DNA from: Collimonas sp. OK412
Lineage (GTDB): Bacteria; Pseudomonadota; Gammaproteobacteria; Burkholderiales; Burkholderiaceae_D
Direction: 5' to 3'
Length of the DNA stretch: 34,179 nt
NCBI RefSeq assembly: GCF_900112135.1
Contig: NZ_FOLC01000037.1
Coordinates: forward strand, 1-34,179
Below are positions 1 through 8,500 of this stretch, one piece after another. Below the pieces are notes generated by a model. It had not been told where the DNA came from, searched no databases, and was given only the letters and a program-made list of their open reading frames with translations. Position 1 is the stretch's first letter; the number at the start of each line of letters is the position of its first letter. The position numbers and the translations under genes are program-made.

Positions 1-109
1 CCCCATTTAACGGGCTACGGAGTGCGTGCGGTGGCATTCGACGGCCTTCGTTCGTCGTTACTTAAAACGTTTGCTACTCCGTGGATGCTAGCCGGGGGTA
101 GCCCGGCAG

Positions 110-300
110 CTAGTCACTTTTCTTGCTTCGCCAAGAAAAGTAACCAAAAGAAGGCGACCGCAAAGCCGTTGCCCTCCCTTCGGTCGGGTCCCCAAATGAG
201 CCAGCAGTCAGCCGGGTGGGAAGACAAACTCGCTTCGCTCAAACATGTCTTCCCACAATTCCCGGCTGACCGCTGTCTCATTTGGCAACGTCCCAATGCG
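110..300. repeat. Intergenic element with long imperfect inverted repeat
   Basis: Positions 194-283 form a long imperfect inverted repeat. AAATGAG (194-200) pairs with CTCATTT (277-283), GTCAGCCGGG (207-216) with CCCGGCTGAC (261-270), and GGGAAGACA (218-226) with TGTCTTCCC (246-254), leaving a loop of about 19 nt. The preceding stretch (about 110-190) resembles sequences I associate with dispersed intergenic repeats in Burkholderiales and Xanthomonas; that is memory, not a search. No reading frame here looks like a real protein. It could act as a transcribed hairpin or be a MITE/REP-like remnant. Confidence 0.55.
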
Positions 301-309
301 GAATTCAAA

Positions 310-394
310 AGCAACGGCAACGTCAAAAGCAACTTCAACCCCAACCCCAACCCCAACCCCAACTTCAAAATCAACTGCAATGTCAAAAGCCACA
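310..394. repeat. Hexanucleotide-periodic tract with (AACCCC)4 core
   Basis: Positions 337-360 are four perfect copies of AACCCC. The flanks (310-394) keep the 6-bp period with degenerate units such as GCAACG, TCAACT and TCAAAA. On the minus strand the core reads (GGGGTT)4, four runs of four G separated by TT, which is the canonical G-quadruplex pattern and matches the Tetrahymena-type telomere unit. The tract lies about 140 bp beyond the stop codon of the reductase gene. Translations of it give only low-complexity peptides, so I treat it as non-coding. Confidence 0.75.
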
Positions 395-433
395 GCCCTG
401 CATTTTTCCAGCCGGATTTCATAATCTCGGGAC

Positions 434-479
434 GAAAAAAATCCCGCTCGCCGGAATTTTTCAGTGCGCAAGCGGGATT
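434..479 (-). terminator. Intrinsic terminator of the OYE reductase gene
   Basis: Read on the minus strand, AATCCCGCT (479-471) pairs with AGCGGGATT (448-440) and is followed by a run of T (complement of A 435-440). It lies 20 bp beyond the stop codon at 499, the expected place for a rho-independent terminator of the nemA-like gene. The loop is long (22 nt), so efficiency is uncertain. Confidence 0.6.
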
Positions 480-498
480 GGAGAAGACGTTGCTTTGT

Positions 499-1620
499 TT
501 ATGCTTCGGTCAGCGCCGGGTAGTCGGTGTAGCCGTGTTCGCCTACGCCGCCGTACAGCGGTGCGTCTTCGAACGGTACGTTCAGCGGCAGGTTGTGCTG
601 CAGGCGATGCACCAGGTCTGGGTTGGTGATGAAGGCGCGGCCGAAGGCGACCAGGTCGGCGTGGCCGCTGGCGATGGCTTGGCGCGCCATCATGCGGTCG
701 TAGCCGTTGTTCACCAGCCAGGCGCCGTCGAAGCGCTGGTGCAGTGCTTCGTAGTCGAACGGTGCGTTGTCGCGCGGGCCGCCGGTGTGGCCTTCTACTA
801 CGTGCAGGTAAGCCAGGCCGAACTGGTTGAGCTGTTCTACCACGTAATTGAACAGCGGCTGCGGCTGGCTTTCGCTGGAATCGTTGACCGGCGATACCGG
901 CGAGAGGCGCACGCCGACCCGGCCGCCGCCGATTTCGGCAGTGGTTGCGGCCACCACTTCCAGCAGCAGGCGGCTGCGGTTTTCGATGCTGCCGCCGTAG
1001 ATGTCGGTGCGGTGGTTGGAGCCGTCGCGCAGGAAGCTGTCGAGCAGGTAGCCGTGCGCGCCGTGGATTTCAATGCCGTCGAAACCGGCATCCATCGCGC
1101 GTCTTGCGGTCTGGCGGAAGTCGTCCACCACGCCCGGGATCTCTTCCAGCGTCAGTTCACGCGGCACCGAAGTATCGACAAAACCTTCGCCGACCACAAA
1201 GGTCTTGGCGTCGGCGCGGATCGCCGACGGCGCTACCGGCGCCAGGCGGCCAGGCTGGAAGGAGACATGCGACATGCGGCCCGTATGCCAGATCTGCACC
1301 ACGATGCGGCCGCCTTTTTCATGCACGGCGTCGGTGATTTTTTTCCAGGCGGCGACCTGTTCCGGCGTATGCAGGCCAGGCGTGTTGGCGTAACCCTGGG
1401 CCTGGGCCGACACCTGGGTCGCTTCGGTGACGATCAGGCCGGCGCCTGCGCGCTGGGCATAGTATTTCAGGTTCAGCGCGTTCGGCACATTGCCTTCGCC
1501 GGCGCGGTTGCGGGTCAGCGGCGCCATCACGATGCGGTTGGCTACTTCGATGTCGCCGATGCGGGCGGGCTGGAACAGGCTGTCTTCGGTACGGGTTTCT
1601 GGGGTGCGGCTCATGGACAT
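499..1620 (-). CDS. nemA: Alkene reductase of the Old Yellow Enzyme family (NemA-like)
   Basis: A 373-residue FMN-dependent flavoprotein of the OYE/N-ethylmaleimide reductase family. Such enzymes reduce activated C=C bonds and nitro compounds with NAD(P)H in the cytoplasm and detoxify electrophiles. Visible signatures are the N-terminal barrel strand with MAPLTRNRA (32-40), and the active-site stretch around His186, His189 and Tyr191 (IHGAHGYL), which hold the substrate and donate a proton. FLRDGSNHRTDIYGG (196-210) is also typical. Length is normal for the family. The start is the first ATG of ATG-TCC-ATG, preceded by GAAGGA. The TetR gene upstream on the same strand and the operator between them mirror the nemRA arrangement of enterobacteria. 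Substrate is unknown; the family call is secure, the name nemA is by analogy. Confidence 0.9.
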   Translation of the reverse strand: MSMSRTPETRTEDSLFQPARIGDIEVANRIVMAPLTRNRAGEGNVPNALNLKYYAQRAGAGLIVTEATQVSAQAQGYANTPGLHTPEQVAAWKKITDAVHEKGGRIVVQIWHTGRMSHVSFQPGRLAPVAPSAIRADAKTFVVGEGFVDTSVPRELTLEEIPGVVDDFRQTARRAMDAGFDGIEIHGAHGYLLDSFLRDGSNHRTDIYGGSIENRSRLLLEVVAATTAEIGGGRVGVRLSPVSPVNDSSESQPQPLFNYVVEQLNQFGLAYLHVVEGHTGGPRDNAPFDYEALHQRFDGAWLVNNGYDRMMARQAIASGHADLVAFGRAFITNPDLVHRLQHNLPLNVPFEDAPLYGGVGEHGYTDYPALTEA

Positions 1621-1703
1621 TCCTTCGTGAATAAATCGCTGTCAGGCGATTGGTGGTTTGACTTGCTGCTGAAAAAAACAAACTGCAATACAGGTTGATA
1701 AGT

Positions 1704-1715
1704 GACCGGTCGTCT
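1704..1715. promoter_or_regulatory. Candidate TetR operator upstream of nemA
   Basis: GACCGGTCGTCT lies 84-95 bp upstream of the reductase start and contains the perfect palindrome GACCGGTC. The same 12-mer with one change (GACCAGTCGTCT) recurs at 2367-2378 before the TetR gene. Two near-identical sites, one before the regulator and one before its likely target, are the pattern expected for an autoregulated TetR repressor. No strong promoter hexamers could be assigned here. Confidence 0.55.
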
Positions 1716-1756
1716 TGGATTCGCTTAAAAAAATCGATGCAATTCCTTCTGTGGCG

Positions 1757-2353
1757 TTACGGCAGGAAAAAATGATCGAACATCAGGTTCACGCAGGCGC
1801 GCACCGGCGCCGTCGAACGTTCGATTTTCATGCGCAGCATGGCGCCTTCCCAGGCGTTCCAGAAAAAATCGGTGAGTTGTTCCGCGCTCAGGTCGGTGCG
1901 CACCGAACCATCGGCCTGGGCCTTGCGCAGGTAGCTGGCGAAGCGCTTGCGCCAGCCGGCCACTACTTCCTGCAGGGTAAGGCGGCAGAGCTCGCTGGAC
2001 TCCGACATTTCAGCGGCAAAATTGCCCAGCAGGCAGCCGGCCTTCACTGTGCACTGTTCGTGGTAGCCGATGATGCGCTCGTAGGTATAGCGCAGCGCGG
2101 CCAGCGGCTGTTGCGGGCCCTCGGCAAAATAGCCGGACCATTTGTCGGCGAAGCCGTCGGCGTAGAAAGAGATGACCTCGGCGCCGAAGTCTTCCTTGCT
2201 CTTGAAATAGTTGTAGAACGAACCCTTGGGCACGCTGGCGGCATCGACGATTTCCTTGATGCCGGTGCCGTTGTAGCCTTGTTCCGCGAACAGCCTGAGC
2301 CCGGTTTCGAGCAGGGTGGCGTGGGTGTCGTTGAGGGCGTGGACTTTATTCAT
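1757..2353 (-). CDS. TetR/AcrR-family repressor, NemR-like
   Basis: A 198-residue regulator. The N-terminus carries a typical TetR helix-turn-helix: ATLLETGLRLFAEQGYNGTG (about 12-31), followed by the recognition region SVPKGSFYNYFKSKEDFG (about 40-57). The rest is the ligand-binding/dimerisation domain (TetR_C-like), with Cys residues such as those in EQCTVKAGCLL that could sense electrophiles. In E. coli, NemR uses cysteine modification; that mechanism here is inference. The gene lies 136 bp upstream of the reductase on the same strand and probably controls both genes through the sites at 1704-1715 and 2367-2378. The start ATG sits only about 7 nt below a TATAAT box, so its mRNA may be leaderless. 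Confidence 0.88.
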   Translation of the reverse strand: MNKVHALNDTHATLLETGLRLFAEQGYNGTGIKEIVDAASVPKGSFYNYFKSKEDFGAEVISFYADGFADKWSGYFAEGPQQPLAALRYTYERIIGYHEQCTVKAGCLLGNFAAEMSESSELCRLTLQEVVAGWRKRFASYLRKAQADGSVRTDLSAEQLTDFFWNAWEGAMLRMKIERSTAPVRACVNLMFDHFFLP

Positions 2354-2359
2354 TCCGCT

Positions 2360-2378
2360 ATTATATGACCAGTCGTCT
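2360..2378 (-). promoter_or_regulatory. nemR-like promoter -10 box with operator
   Basis: On the minus strand a consensus TATAAT (2365-2360) is immediately preceded by AGACGACTGGTC (2378-2367), an 11/12 match to the site before the reductase. A repressor bound here would cover the spacer and -10. The expected transcription start (about 2353) coincides with the ATG of the regulator. No good -35 hexamer is visible. Confidence 0.5.
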
Positions 2379-2652
2379 CAAATTGCTTGGCGTTGAAAAT
2401 AGATGCTTTATTGATAATTTTTCACATGATCGAAAGCAGCGGTAAAAAGACAGGAGAATAATCCCGCGCAGCATTCGTTTCACCTATGAACGCACGGCAT
2501 ATTTAATTTCCGGATATGGATAAAAGCGGACGGCATTACTGCTATCATTTGTTCAATGTTCCCATCAGGAACAATATGCACCGCGCTTACTTATCCAGTG
2601 TTGCCGCCTTCAAAGAGTTGCCATCATTTTTACTGCATTCCGTCTATTTTTC
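2379..2652. other. Intergenic region between nemR-like and MFS genes
   Basis: This divergent gap carries the promoters of the TetR gene (left) and of the MFS gene (right). It is AT-richer than its surroundings. I see no convincing ORF, RNA gene or terminator, and no clear sigma-70 box pair for the MFS gene. Confidence 0.4.
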
Positions 2653-3897
2653 ATGCGCAAGCTGTCGGCCGACCCGATGTTGCGCCATCACGACTTCCGC
2701 CGTTTCTGGCTGACCACGGTCCTCGCCAGCTTCGGCGAACAGATCAGCAGCCTGGCGATTCCGCTCACCGCGGTGCTGCTGCTGCAAGCCACCCCAGCCC
2801 AGATGGGCACGCTGATCGCACTGCAAACCTTGCCGTTCGCACTGTTCTCGCTGCCGGTCGGGGTCTGGCTGGACCGGCGCAGCAAATATCCGGTGCTGCT
2901 GTGGTCGGAATTCCTGTTCGGCGTCGTGCTGGCGGTGATCCCGCTGAGCTACTGGCTGGGTTTGCTGAACATGCATGTGCTGTACGCAGTGGGCTTCCTG
3001 ATGGGGATCGGCTTTGTCATCGGCGGCAGCGCTTCCCAGGTGTTTCTGGCGCAACTGGTGGGGCGCGAGCACCTGCTGGATGCGCAAAGCAAATTCGCCG
3101 CAACCGATTCGATGGCGCGGCTGGTCGGTCCCGGCATCGCCGGCATGCTGGTGCAGCTGCTGACGGCGCCGGTGGCGGTGCTGGTCGACGCCCTCGGTTT
3201 TGTCGGCTCCTGGTGGAACCTGCGCTACCTGCGCAAGCGCGACGGCTATCCGGCGCCGTCCGACCGCCATCCCTTCCGCGAGATGGTGGACGGCATCAAG
3301 ATGGTCTGGAACCACGAGGTGCTGTGGGCGCTGGCCTGGGGCACCGCCTTGTGGCAAGTGCTGTTCAATGGCTACCTGGCCTTGCAGATCCTGTTCGCCA
3401 CCCATCAGCTCGGCATGTCGCCAGGCGTGCTGGGCGCGGCGCAAACCTTGGGCGGGCTGGGGGTGCTGGTCAGCTCCATGCTGCTCAAGCCCTTGTCGCG
3501 CAGGTTCGGCAGCGGCCGCACCATCCTGATCGGCCTCGGCGGCACCGGCGCGGCATGGCTGCTGCTGGCGATGATTCCAGCCAACCTGTTTGGTTCGCCG
3601 CTGCTGAGCGCGCTGGCGTATGGCGTGGTGGTGTTCATCTTCGATTGCAGCGCCATGCTGTATTTCATGCCTTACCTGGCGTTGCGGCTGAAGCTGACGC
3701 CGGATGCCTACCACGGCCGCATGGTGTCGACCATGCGTTTCATGACGGTGGCGGCGGCGCCGCTGGGCGCTTTGTCGGCCGGCTGGATTGCAGAACACCT
3801 GGGCGTGCGCAGCGGACTGATTGCCATCGCCGCGGGCGGCAGCCTGCTGACTTTCGGCTTGCTGAAGACTTCGCCCCTGCGCGATATCCGGGACTGA
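2653..3897 (+). CDS. MFS transporter (EntS/MFS_3-type exporter)
   Basis: A 414-residue inner-membrane protein of the major facilitator superfamily. It has about 12 hydrophobic segments and the cytoplasmic loop 2-3 signature GVWLDRRSKYPVLL (about 74-87), a variant of motif A. The N-terminus (LRHHDFRRFWLTTVLASFGEQIS) is typical of the MFS_3/EntS-like drug or siderophore exporters that use proton motive force. Two starts are possible, 2653 (ATG) and 2677 (ATG); neither has a good Shine-Dalgarno, and the first is used. It is followed by a terminator at 4039-4072 and stands alone between the nemRA pair and the RND operon. Substrate cannot be told from sequence. Confidence 0.85.
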   Translation: MRKLSADPMLRHHDFRRFWLTTVLASFGEQISSLAIPLTAVLLLQATPAQMGTLIALQTLPFALFSLPVGVWLDRRSKYPVLLWSEFLFGVVLAVIPLSYWLGLLNMHVLYAVGFLMGIGFVIGGSASQVFLAQLVGREHLLDAQSKFAATDSMARLVGPGIAGMLVQLLTAPVAVLVDALGFVGSWWNLRYLRKRDGYPAPSDRHPFREMVDGIKMVWNHEVLWALAWGTALWQVLFNGYLALQILFATHQLGMSPGVLGAAQTLGGLGVLVSSMLLKPLSRRFGSGRTILIGLGGTGAAWLLLAMIPANLFGSPLLSALAYGVVVFIFDCSAMLYFMPYLALRLKLTPDAYHGRMVSTMRFMTVAAAPLGALSAGWIAEHLGVRSGLIAIAAGGSLLTFGLLKTSPLRDIRD

Positions 3898-3931
3898 AGC
3901 CGGATCCAATCTTGGACGGCGAGGCCGGTGG

Positions 3932-3982
3932 AAAAAAAAGCCTGCGTCAGCGCGTCGAGTTCGACTTCGGCCGAGGCAGGCT
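3932..3982 (-). terminator. Possible terminator of the RND efflux operon
   Basis: On the minus strand AGCCTGC (3982-3976) pairs with GCAGGCT (3945-3939) and is followed by a run of eight T (complement of A 3932-3939). A small inner palindrome (GTCGAGTTCGAC) lies in the loop. It sits about 95 bp beyond the stop of the outer-membrane channel gene. Confidence 0.45.
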
Positions 3983-4038
3983 GGAGAGAAGCTTCATGTG
4001 CTGGCATGGTGGGCAGCCAGGCAAACGTATCTTTGGAG

Positions 4039-4073
4039 ATGGCGGTGCGGCGCGGGCAGCACCGCCATTTTTC
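4039..4073 (+). terminator. Intrinsic terminator after the MFS gene
   Basis: ATGGCGGTGC (4039-4048) pairs perfectly with GCACCGCCAT (4059-4068) around a 10-nt loop and runs into a T-rich tail (4068-4075) on the plus strand. It would stop transcripts from the MFS gene before they enter the convergent efflux operon. Confidence 0.65.
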
Positions 4074-4077
4074 TTTG

Positions 4078-5517
4078 CTACCTGGCCAATGCCAAGGCGC
4101 TGTTGCCGGCCGCGGTCGGCTCCCAGCCGCCGCCAAGCGCCCGGATCAGGCCGACCGAGGCCACCGCCCGCTGGCCCACGCTCTGGCTTTTCGCACGCTG
4201 CGCGGAGAGGCTCGAACGTTGCGCATCGATCACTTCAAAGTAGCTGGTAGAACCATTCCGGTAGCGTGAATCTGCGAGGCGGGCGGCGAGCTGCGCCGAC
4301 TTCACCGCATCTTCCTGGAAGCGGATCTGGTTATCCAGGGTGCGCAGGGCGCTCAGGTTGTCTTCCACATCCTGGAAGCCGACCAGCACCTGCTGCCGGT
4401 AGTTGGCCACCACCGATTCATAACTGGCGTCGGCGCGCGCCAGGTTGGCCTTGTTGCGGCCGCCGTCCAGCAAAGGCAGGTTGAGCATGGTGCCGACCAG
4501 CGGCCCCAGCAGCCAGCTGCGGCTCGACCACTGGAACAGGTTGTGCAGCGCATCCGAGCCGTAGCCGCCGGATGCGGTTAGCACCAGGCTCGGAAAGAAC
4601 GCCGCCTTGGCGACGCCGATGCGGGCGCTGGCGGCAGCCAGCTGGCGCTGCGCCTGGGCGATGTCGGGGCGGCGCTGCAGCAGGTCGGAAGGCAGGCCCG
4701 GCGGCACCGCGACCGTCACCGGCTGCAGCGGTTCAGGCGCCAGCGTGAACTGTGCCGGCGCCTTGCCGAGCAGGGTCGCCAGCGCATGGTCGCGCTGGGC
4801 GCGGCTGCGGCTGACGCCTTCCTGTTCTGCCTGGGTCACCGACAGTTCGGTATTGGCTTGCGCCACATCGAGCTCGCTGGTGTCGCCGGCATCGTAGCGA
4901 TGCTGCACCAGGCGCAGGTTTTCCTGGCGCAGCTTGACGGTTTGCTGCAGCACGTCGAGTTCCGAGTCGAGCGAACGGATCGCAAAATACTGCTGGGCGA
5001 CGTCGGCCTGCAAAGCCAGCAGCACCGAGCGATAGGCCGCTTCCTGTCCTTCCGCATCAAGGCGGGCGGCGCGGCTGCTGTCCGACAGGCGGCCGAACAG
5101 GTCGACTTCATAAGACGCATTCAGCTGCGCGCGCCACTGCGTCGAAGCGCCGGTGGCGTCGCCCTGGCGGGTCGGGCCGAAACCTGCGCCGAGCTGGAAG
5201 GCGCGATCGGCGTCGGCCAGGCCGGCGGTGGCGCGTGCATCCTTGACGCGCGCCATGGCCATCACCAGGGTCGGGCTGGATGCGGTGGCGTCGGTAATCA
5301 GCTTGCTGAGTTCGGCATCGCCGAACACCGACCACCAGGCGCCGCGGTCGGCGCCGTCGGCCGGCTGGGCGACTTGCCATTTGCCGTCCAGCGTCGCCGC
5401 TTCGCGGTACTGGCCGGGCAGGTCGACCGCGACCTGTTCCGGCGGCTTGGTGGTGGAGCAGCCGGCCAGCACCAGTGCGGCCACCAGCGTGCTGAGTTTG
5501 AGATTGAAAGTTTTCAT
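4078..5517 (-). CDS. RND efflux outer-membrane channel lipoprotein (NodT/OprM family)
   Basis: A 479-residue outer-membrane factor, the exit duct of the tripartite pump. The N-terminus is a lipoprotein signal with lipobox LAGC (Cys20 becomes the lipidated residue), followed by two OEP/TolC-like repeats rich in Ala, Gln and coiled-coil heptads, including family motifs such as SELDVAQANTELSVTQAE and RRPDIAQAQRQLAAASARIG. Length matches the family (about 460-490). It is the last gene of the operon. Its Shine-Dalgarno (AAGGAAT) lies inside the final codons of the pump gene, whose stop is 2 bp upstream of this ATG, so translation is probably coupled. Confidence 0.93.
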   Translation of the reverse strand: MKTFNLKLSTLVAALVLAGCSTTKPPEQVAVDLPGQYREAATLDGKWQVAQPADGADRGAWWSVFGDAELSKLITDATASSPTLVMAMARVKDARATAGLADADRAFQLGAGFGPTRQGDATGASTQWRAQLNASYEVDLFGRLSDSSRAARLDAEGQEAAYRSVLLALQADVAQQYFAIRSLDSELDVLQQTVKLRQENLRLVQHRYDAGDTSELDVAQANTELSVTQAEQEGVSRSRAQRDHALATLLGKAPAQFTLAPEPLQPVTVAVPPGLPSDLLQRRPDIAQAQRQLAAASARIGVAKAAFFPSLVLTASGGYGSDALHNLFQWSSRSWLLGPLVGTMLNLPLLDGGRNKANLARADASYESVVANYRQQVLVGFQDVEDNLSALRTLDNQIRFQEDAVKSAQLAARLADSRYRNGSTSYFEVIDAQRSSLSAQRAKSQSVGQRAVASVGLIRALGGGWEPTAAGNSALALAR

Positions 5518-5519
5518 GT

Positions 5520-8500
5520 TCAGATTCCTTCGATGTGCGCCACAGTGGCAAGCGCTGGCGCCGCCGGGCCCGCATGCTGTTCTGCTGCCGGCTTGGCGCT
5601 GGTAAAGCGCGATGCCAGGGTGCGCAGCAGTACATAAAAGATCGGCGTCAGGAACAGGCCGAATGCGGTCACGCCGATCATGCCGGAGAACACCGCAACC
5701 CCCATTGCATGGCGCATTTCAGCGCCCGCGCCGGTCGACAGGATCAGCGGGATGACGCCGGCGATGAAGGCGATCGAGGTCATCAGGATAGGGCGCAGGC
5801 GCAGGTGGGCGGCTTCGATCGCGGCGGCGTAGATGGAACGTCCCTGCAATTCCAGCTCATGCGCAAACTCCACGATCAGGATCGCGTTCTTGCACGCCAG
5901 CCCCACCAGCACGATCAGGCTGATCTGGGTAAAGATGTTGTCGTCGCCGCGGGTCAGCCAGACGCCGAAGATCGCCGACAGGATACCCATGGGCACGATC
6001 AGCAGCACCGCCAGCGGCAAGGTCAGGCTCTCGTATTGCGCCGCCAGTACGAAGAACACCAGCAGGATCGACAGCGGCAGGATGATGAACAGCGTATCGC
6101 CGGCGATCTTGTCCTGGTAAGTGATTTCGGTCCATTCGTAGCTGATGCCGCGCGGCAGGGTTTCGGCTGCAATGCGTTCGACCGCGGCCTGGGCCTGGCC
6201 TGTGCTGTAGCCGGGCGCCGGACCGCCGTTGACGTCGGCCGACGGGAAGGCGTTATAGCGTATCGCCTGGTCGGGGCCGTAGCTTTGCGTCATCTTCAGC
6301 AGGGACGACAGCGGCACCATCTCGCCGCGGTCATTGCGCGCTTTCAGCAAGCCGATGTCTTCGGCATGGGCGCGGAACGGCGCATCGGCCTGGACCCGTA
6401 CCTGGAAGGTGCGGCCGAACTTGTTGAAATCATTCACGTAGAGCGAGCCGAGATAGATCTGCAAGGTGTCGAACACAGCAGGGATCGATACGCCCAGCTG
6501 CTGGGCGCGGACACGGTCGACGTCGGCGTACAGCTGCGGCACGTTGATCTGGAAGCTGGAGAACATGCCCGCCAGTTCCGGCGCCTTCTGCGCTTTCGCC
6601 ATGAAAGCTTGCAAGCCGTCGTTCAAGGCCTGGTTGCCCAGCGCGGCGCGGTCTTCGATCTGCAGCTTGAAACCGCCGATGGTGCCCAGCCCTTGCACAG
6701 GCGGCGGCGGGAACACGGCAATGAATGCGCCCTGGATCGCGGCGAATTTCTGGTTCAGCTGCTGCGCGATCGCGATACCGCTCTGGTCGGCGCCACGGCG
6801 CTCGCTAAACGGCTTGAGCGTGGTGAACACGATGCCGGAGTTAGGGCTGTTGACGAAGCCGTTGATCGACAGGCCAGGGAAGGCCACGGCCGATTCCACG
6901 CCAGGCTGCTTCAGCGCGATTTCCGACATCTTGCGCATCACGTCTTCGGTGCGGTCCAGCGACGAAGCGTCAGGCAACTGCGCAAAACCTACCAGGTATT
7001 GCTTGTCCTGGGCCGGGATAAAGCCGTTCGGCACGGTATGGAACAGCAGCACGGTGATGCCGATCAGCACCGCATACACCGCCAGCGCCGCGCTCTTGCG
7101 TTTCAGGATGCCGGTCACGCCGCCGCTGTAAGAGTCGGAGGCGCGATGGAAGACCCGGTTGAACACAGTAAAAAAGCCGCCGAAGAAACGGTCGATCAGG
7201 CGCTGGAAAGCGTCCTTCTTGGCGCCGTGGCCCTTCAGCAGCAAAGCTGCCAGCGCTGGCGACAAGGTCAGCGAATTGAATGCCGAGATCACGGTGGAAA
7301 TCGCGATGGTCAGGGCGAACTGCTTGAAGAACTGGCCGGTCAGGCCGCTGACGAAAGCCAGCGGGATGAACACCGCGCACAGGGTCAGGGCGATCGCAAT
7401 GATCGGCCCGGACACTTCGCGCATGGCCTTGTAGGTGGCTTCCTTGGCCGACAGGCCGTTCTCGATGTTGCGTTCGACGTTCTCCACCACCACGATGGCG
7501 TCGTCGACCACGATCCCGATCGCCAGCACCAGCCCGAACAGGCTCAAGGCGTTGATCGAAAAACCCAAGCCGATCATCACCGCAAAGGTGCCGATCACCG
7601 ATACCGGCACCGCCAGCAAGGGAATGATCGAAGCGCGCCAGGTTTGCAGGAAGATGATCACCACGATCACCACCAGCAGGATCGCTTCCAGCAGGGTATG
7701 GACCACCGCCTCGATGGAGGAGCGGACGAACTGGGTCGGGTCATAGACGATCTTGTAGTCGACGCCTTCCGGCATGTCCTGCTTCAGCTCGGCCATGGTG
7801 CGGCGGACGTTGTCGGAAATTTCCAGCGCGTTGGAGCCGGGCGCCTGGAAGATCGGGATTGCTACCGCCTGTTTGTTGTCGAGCAGCGAGCGCAGCGCAT
7901 ATTCGCTGGCGCCGAGTTCGATCCGGGCCACGTCTTTCAGGTAAGTGACGACGCCATCGGGCGAGGTGCGGATCACGATGTTGCCGAATTCTTCTTCATT
8001 GGCCAGGCGGCCGCGGGCATTCACCGAGATCTGGTAGTTGACGCCTGGGACCGACGGCGAAGCGCCGATCACGCCGGCGGCGACGTTGACGTTTTGCTGG
8101 CGGATGGCGTTGACCACATCGGAAGCGGCCAGGCCGCGTTCGGCCACCTTGCGCGGATCGAGCCAGACCCGCATCGAATAGTCGCCGGAACCGAACAGCT
8201 GCACCGAACCGATGCCAGGCAGGCGCGCCAGGCGGTCCTTGACGTTCAGCACGGCGTAGTTGCGCAGGTAGGCCATGTCGTAGCGGTCGTTAGGCGACAG
8301 CAAGTGCACCACCATGGTCAGGTTGGGCGAACTCTTGACCGTGGTCACGCCCAGCCGCTGGACTACGTCCGGCAAGCGCGGCAAGGCCTGGTTGACGCGG
8401 TTCTGCACCAGCTGCTGGGCCTGGTCCGGCGAAGTGCCCAGCTTGAAGGTGATGGTCAGGGTCATCAAGCCGTCCGACGTGGCTTGCGAAGACATGTACA

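Noticed and set aside
337..360. CRISPR-like array
   Set aside because: Units of 6 bp without spacers are a simple tandem repeat.
22..1698. 558-residue open frame over the left intergenic region and the reductase
   Set aside because: It runs antisense to the well-supported OYE gene, and its non-overlapping part is repeat-derived.
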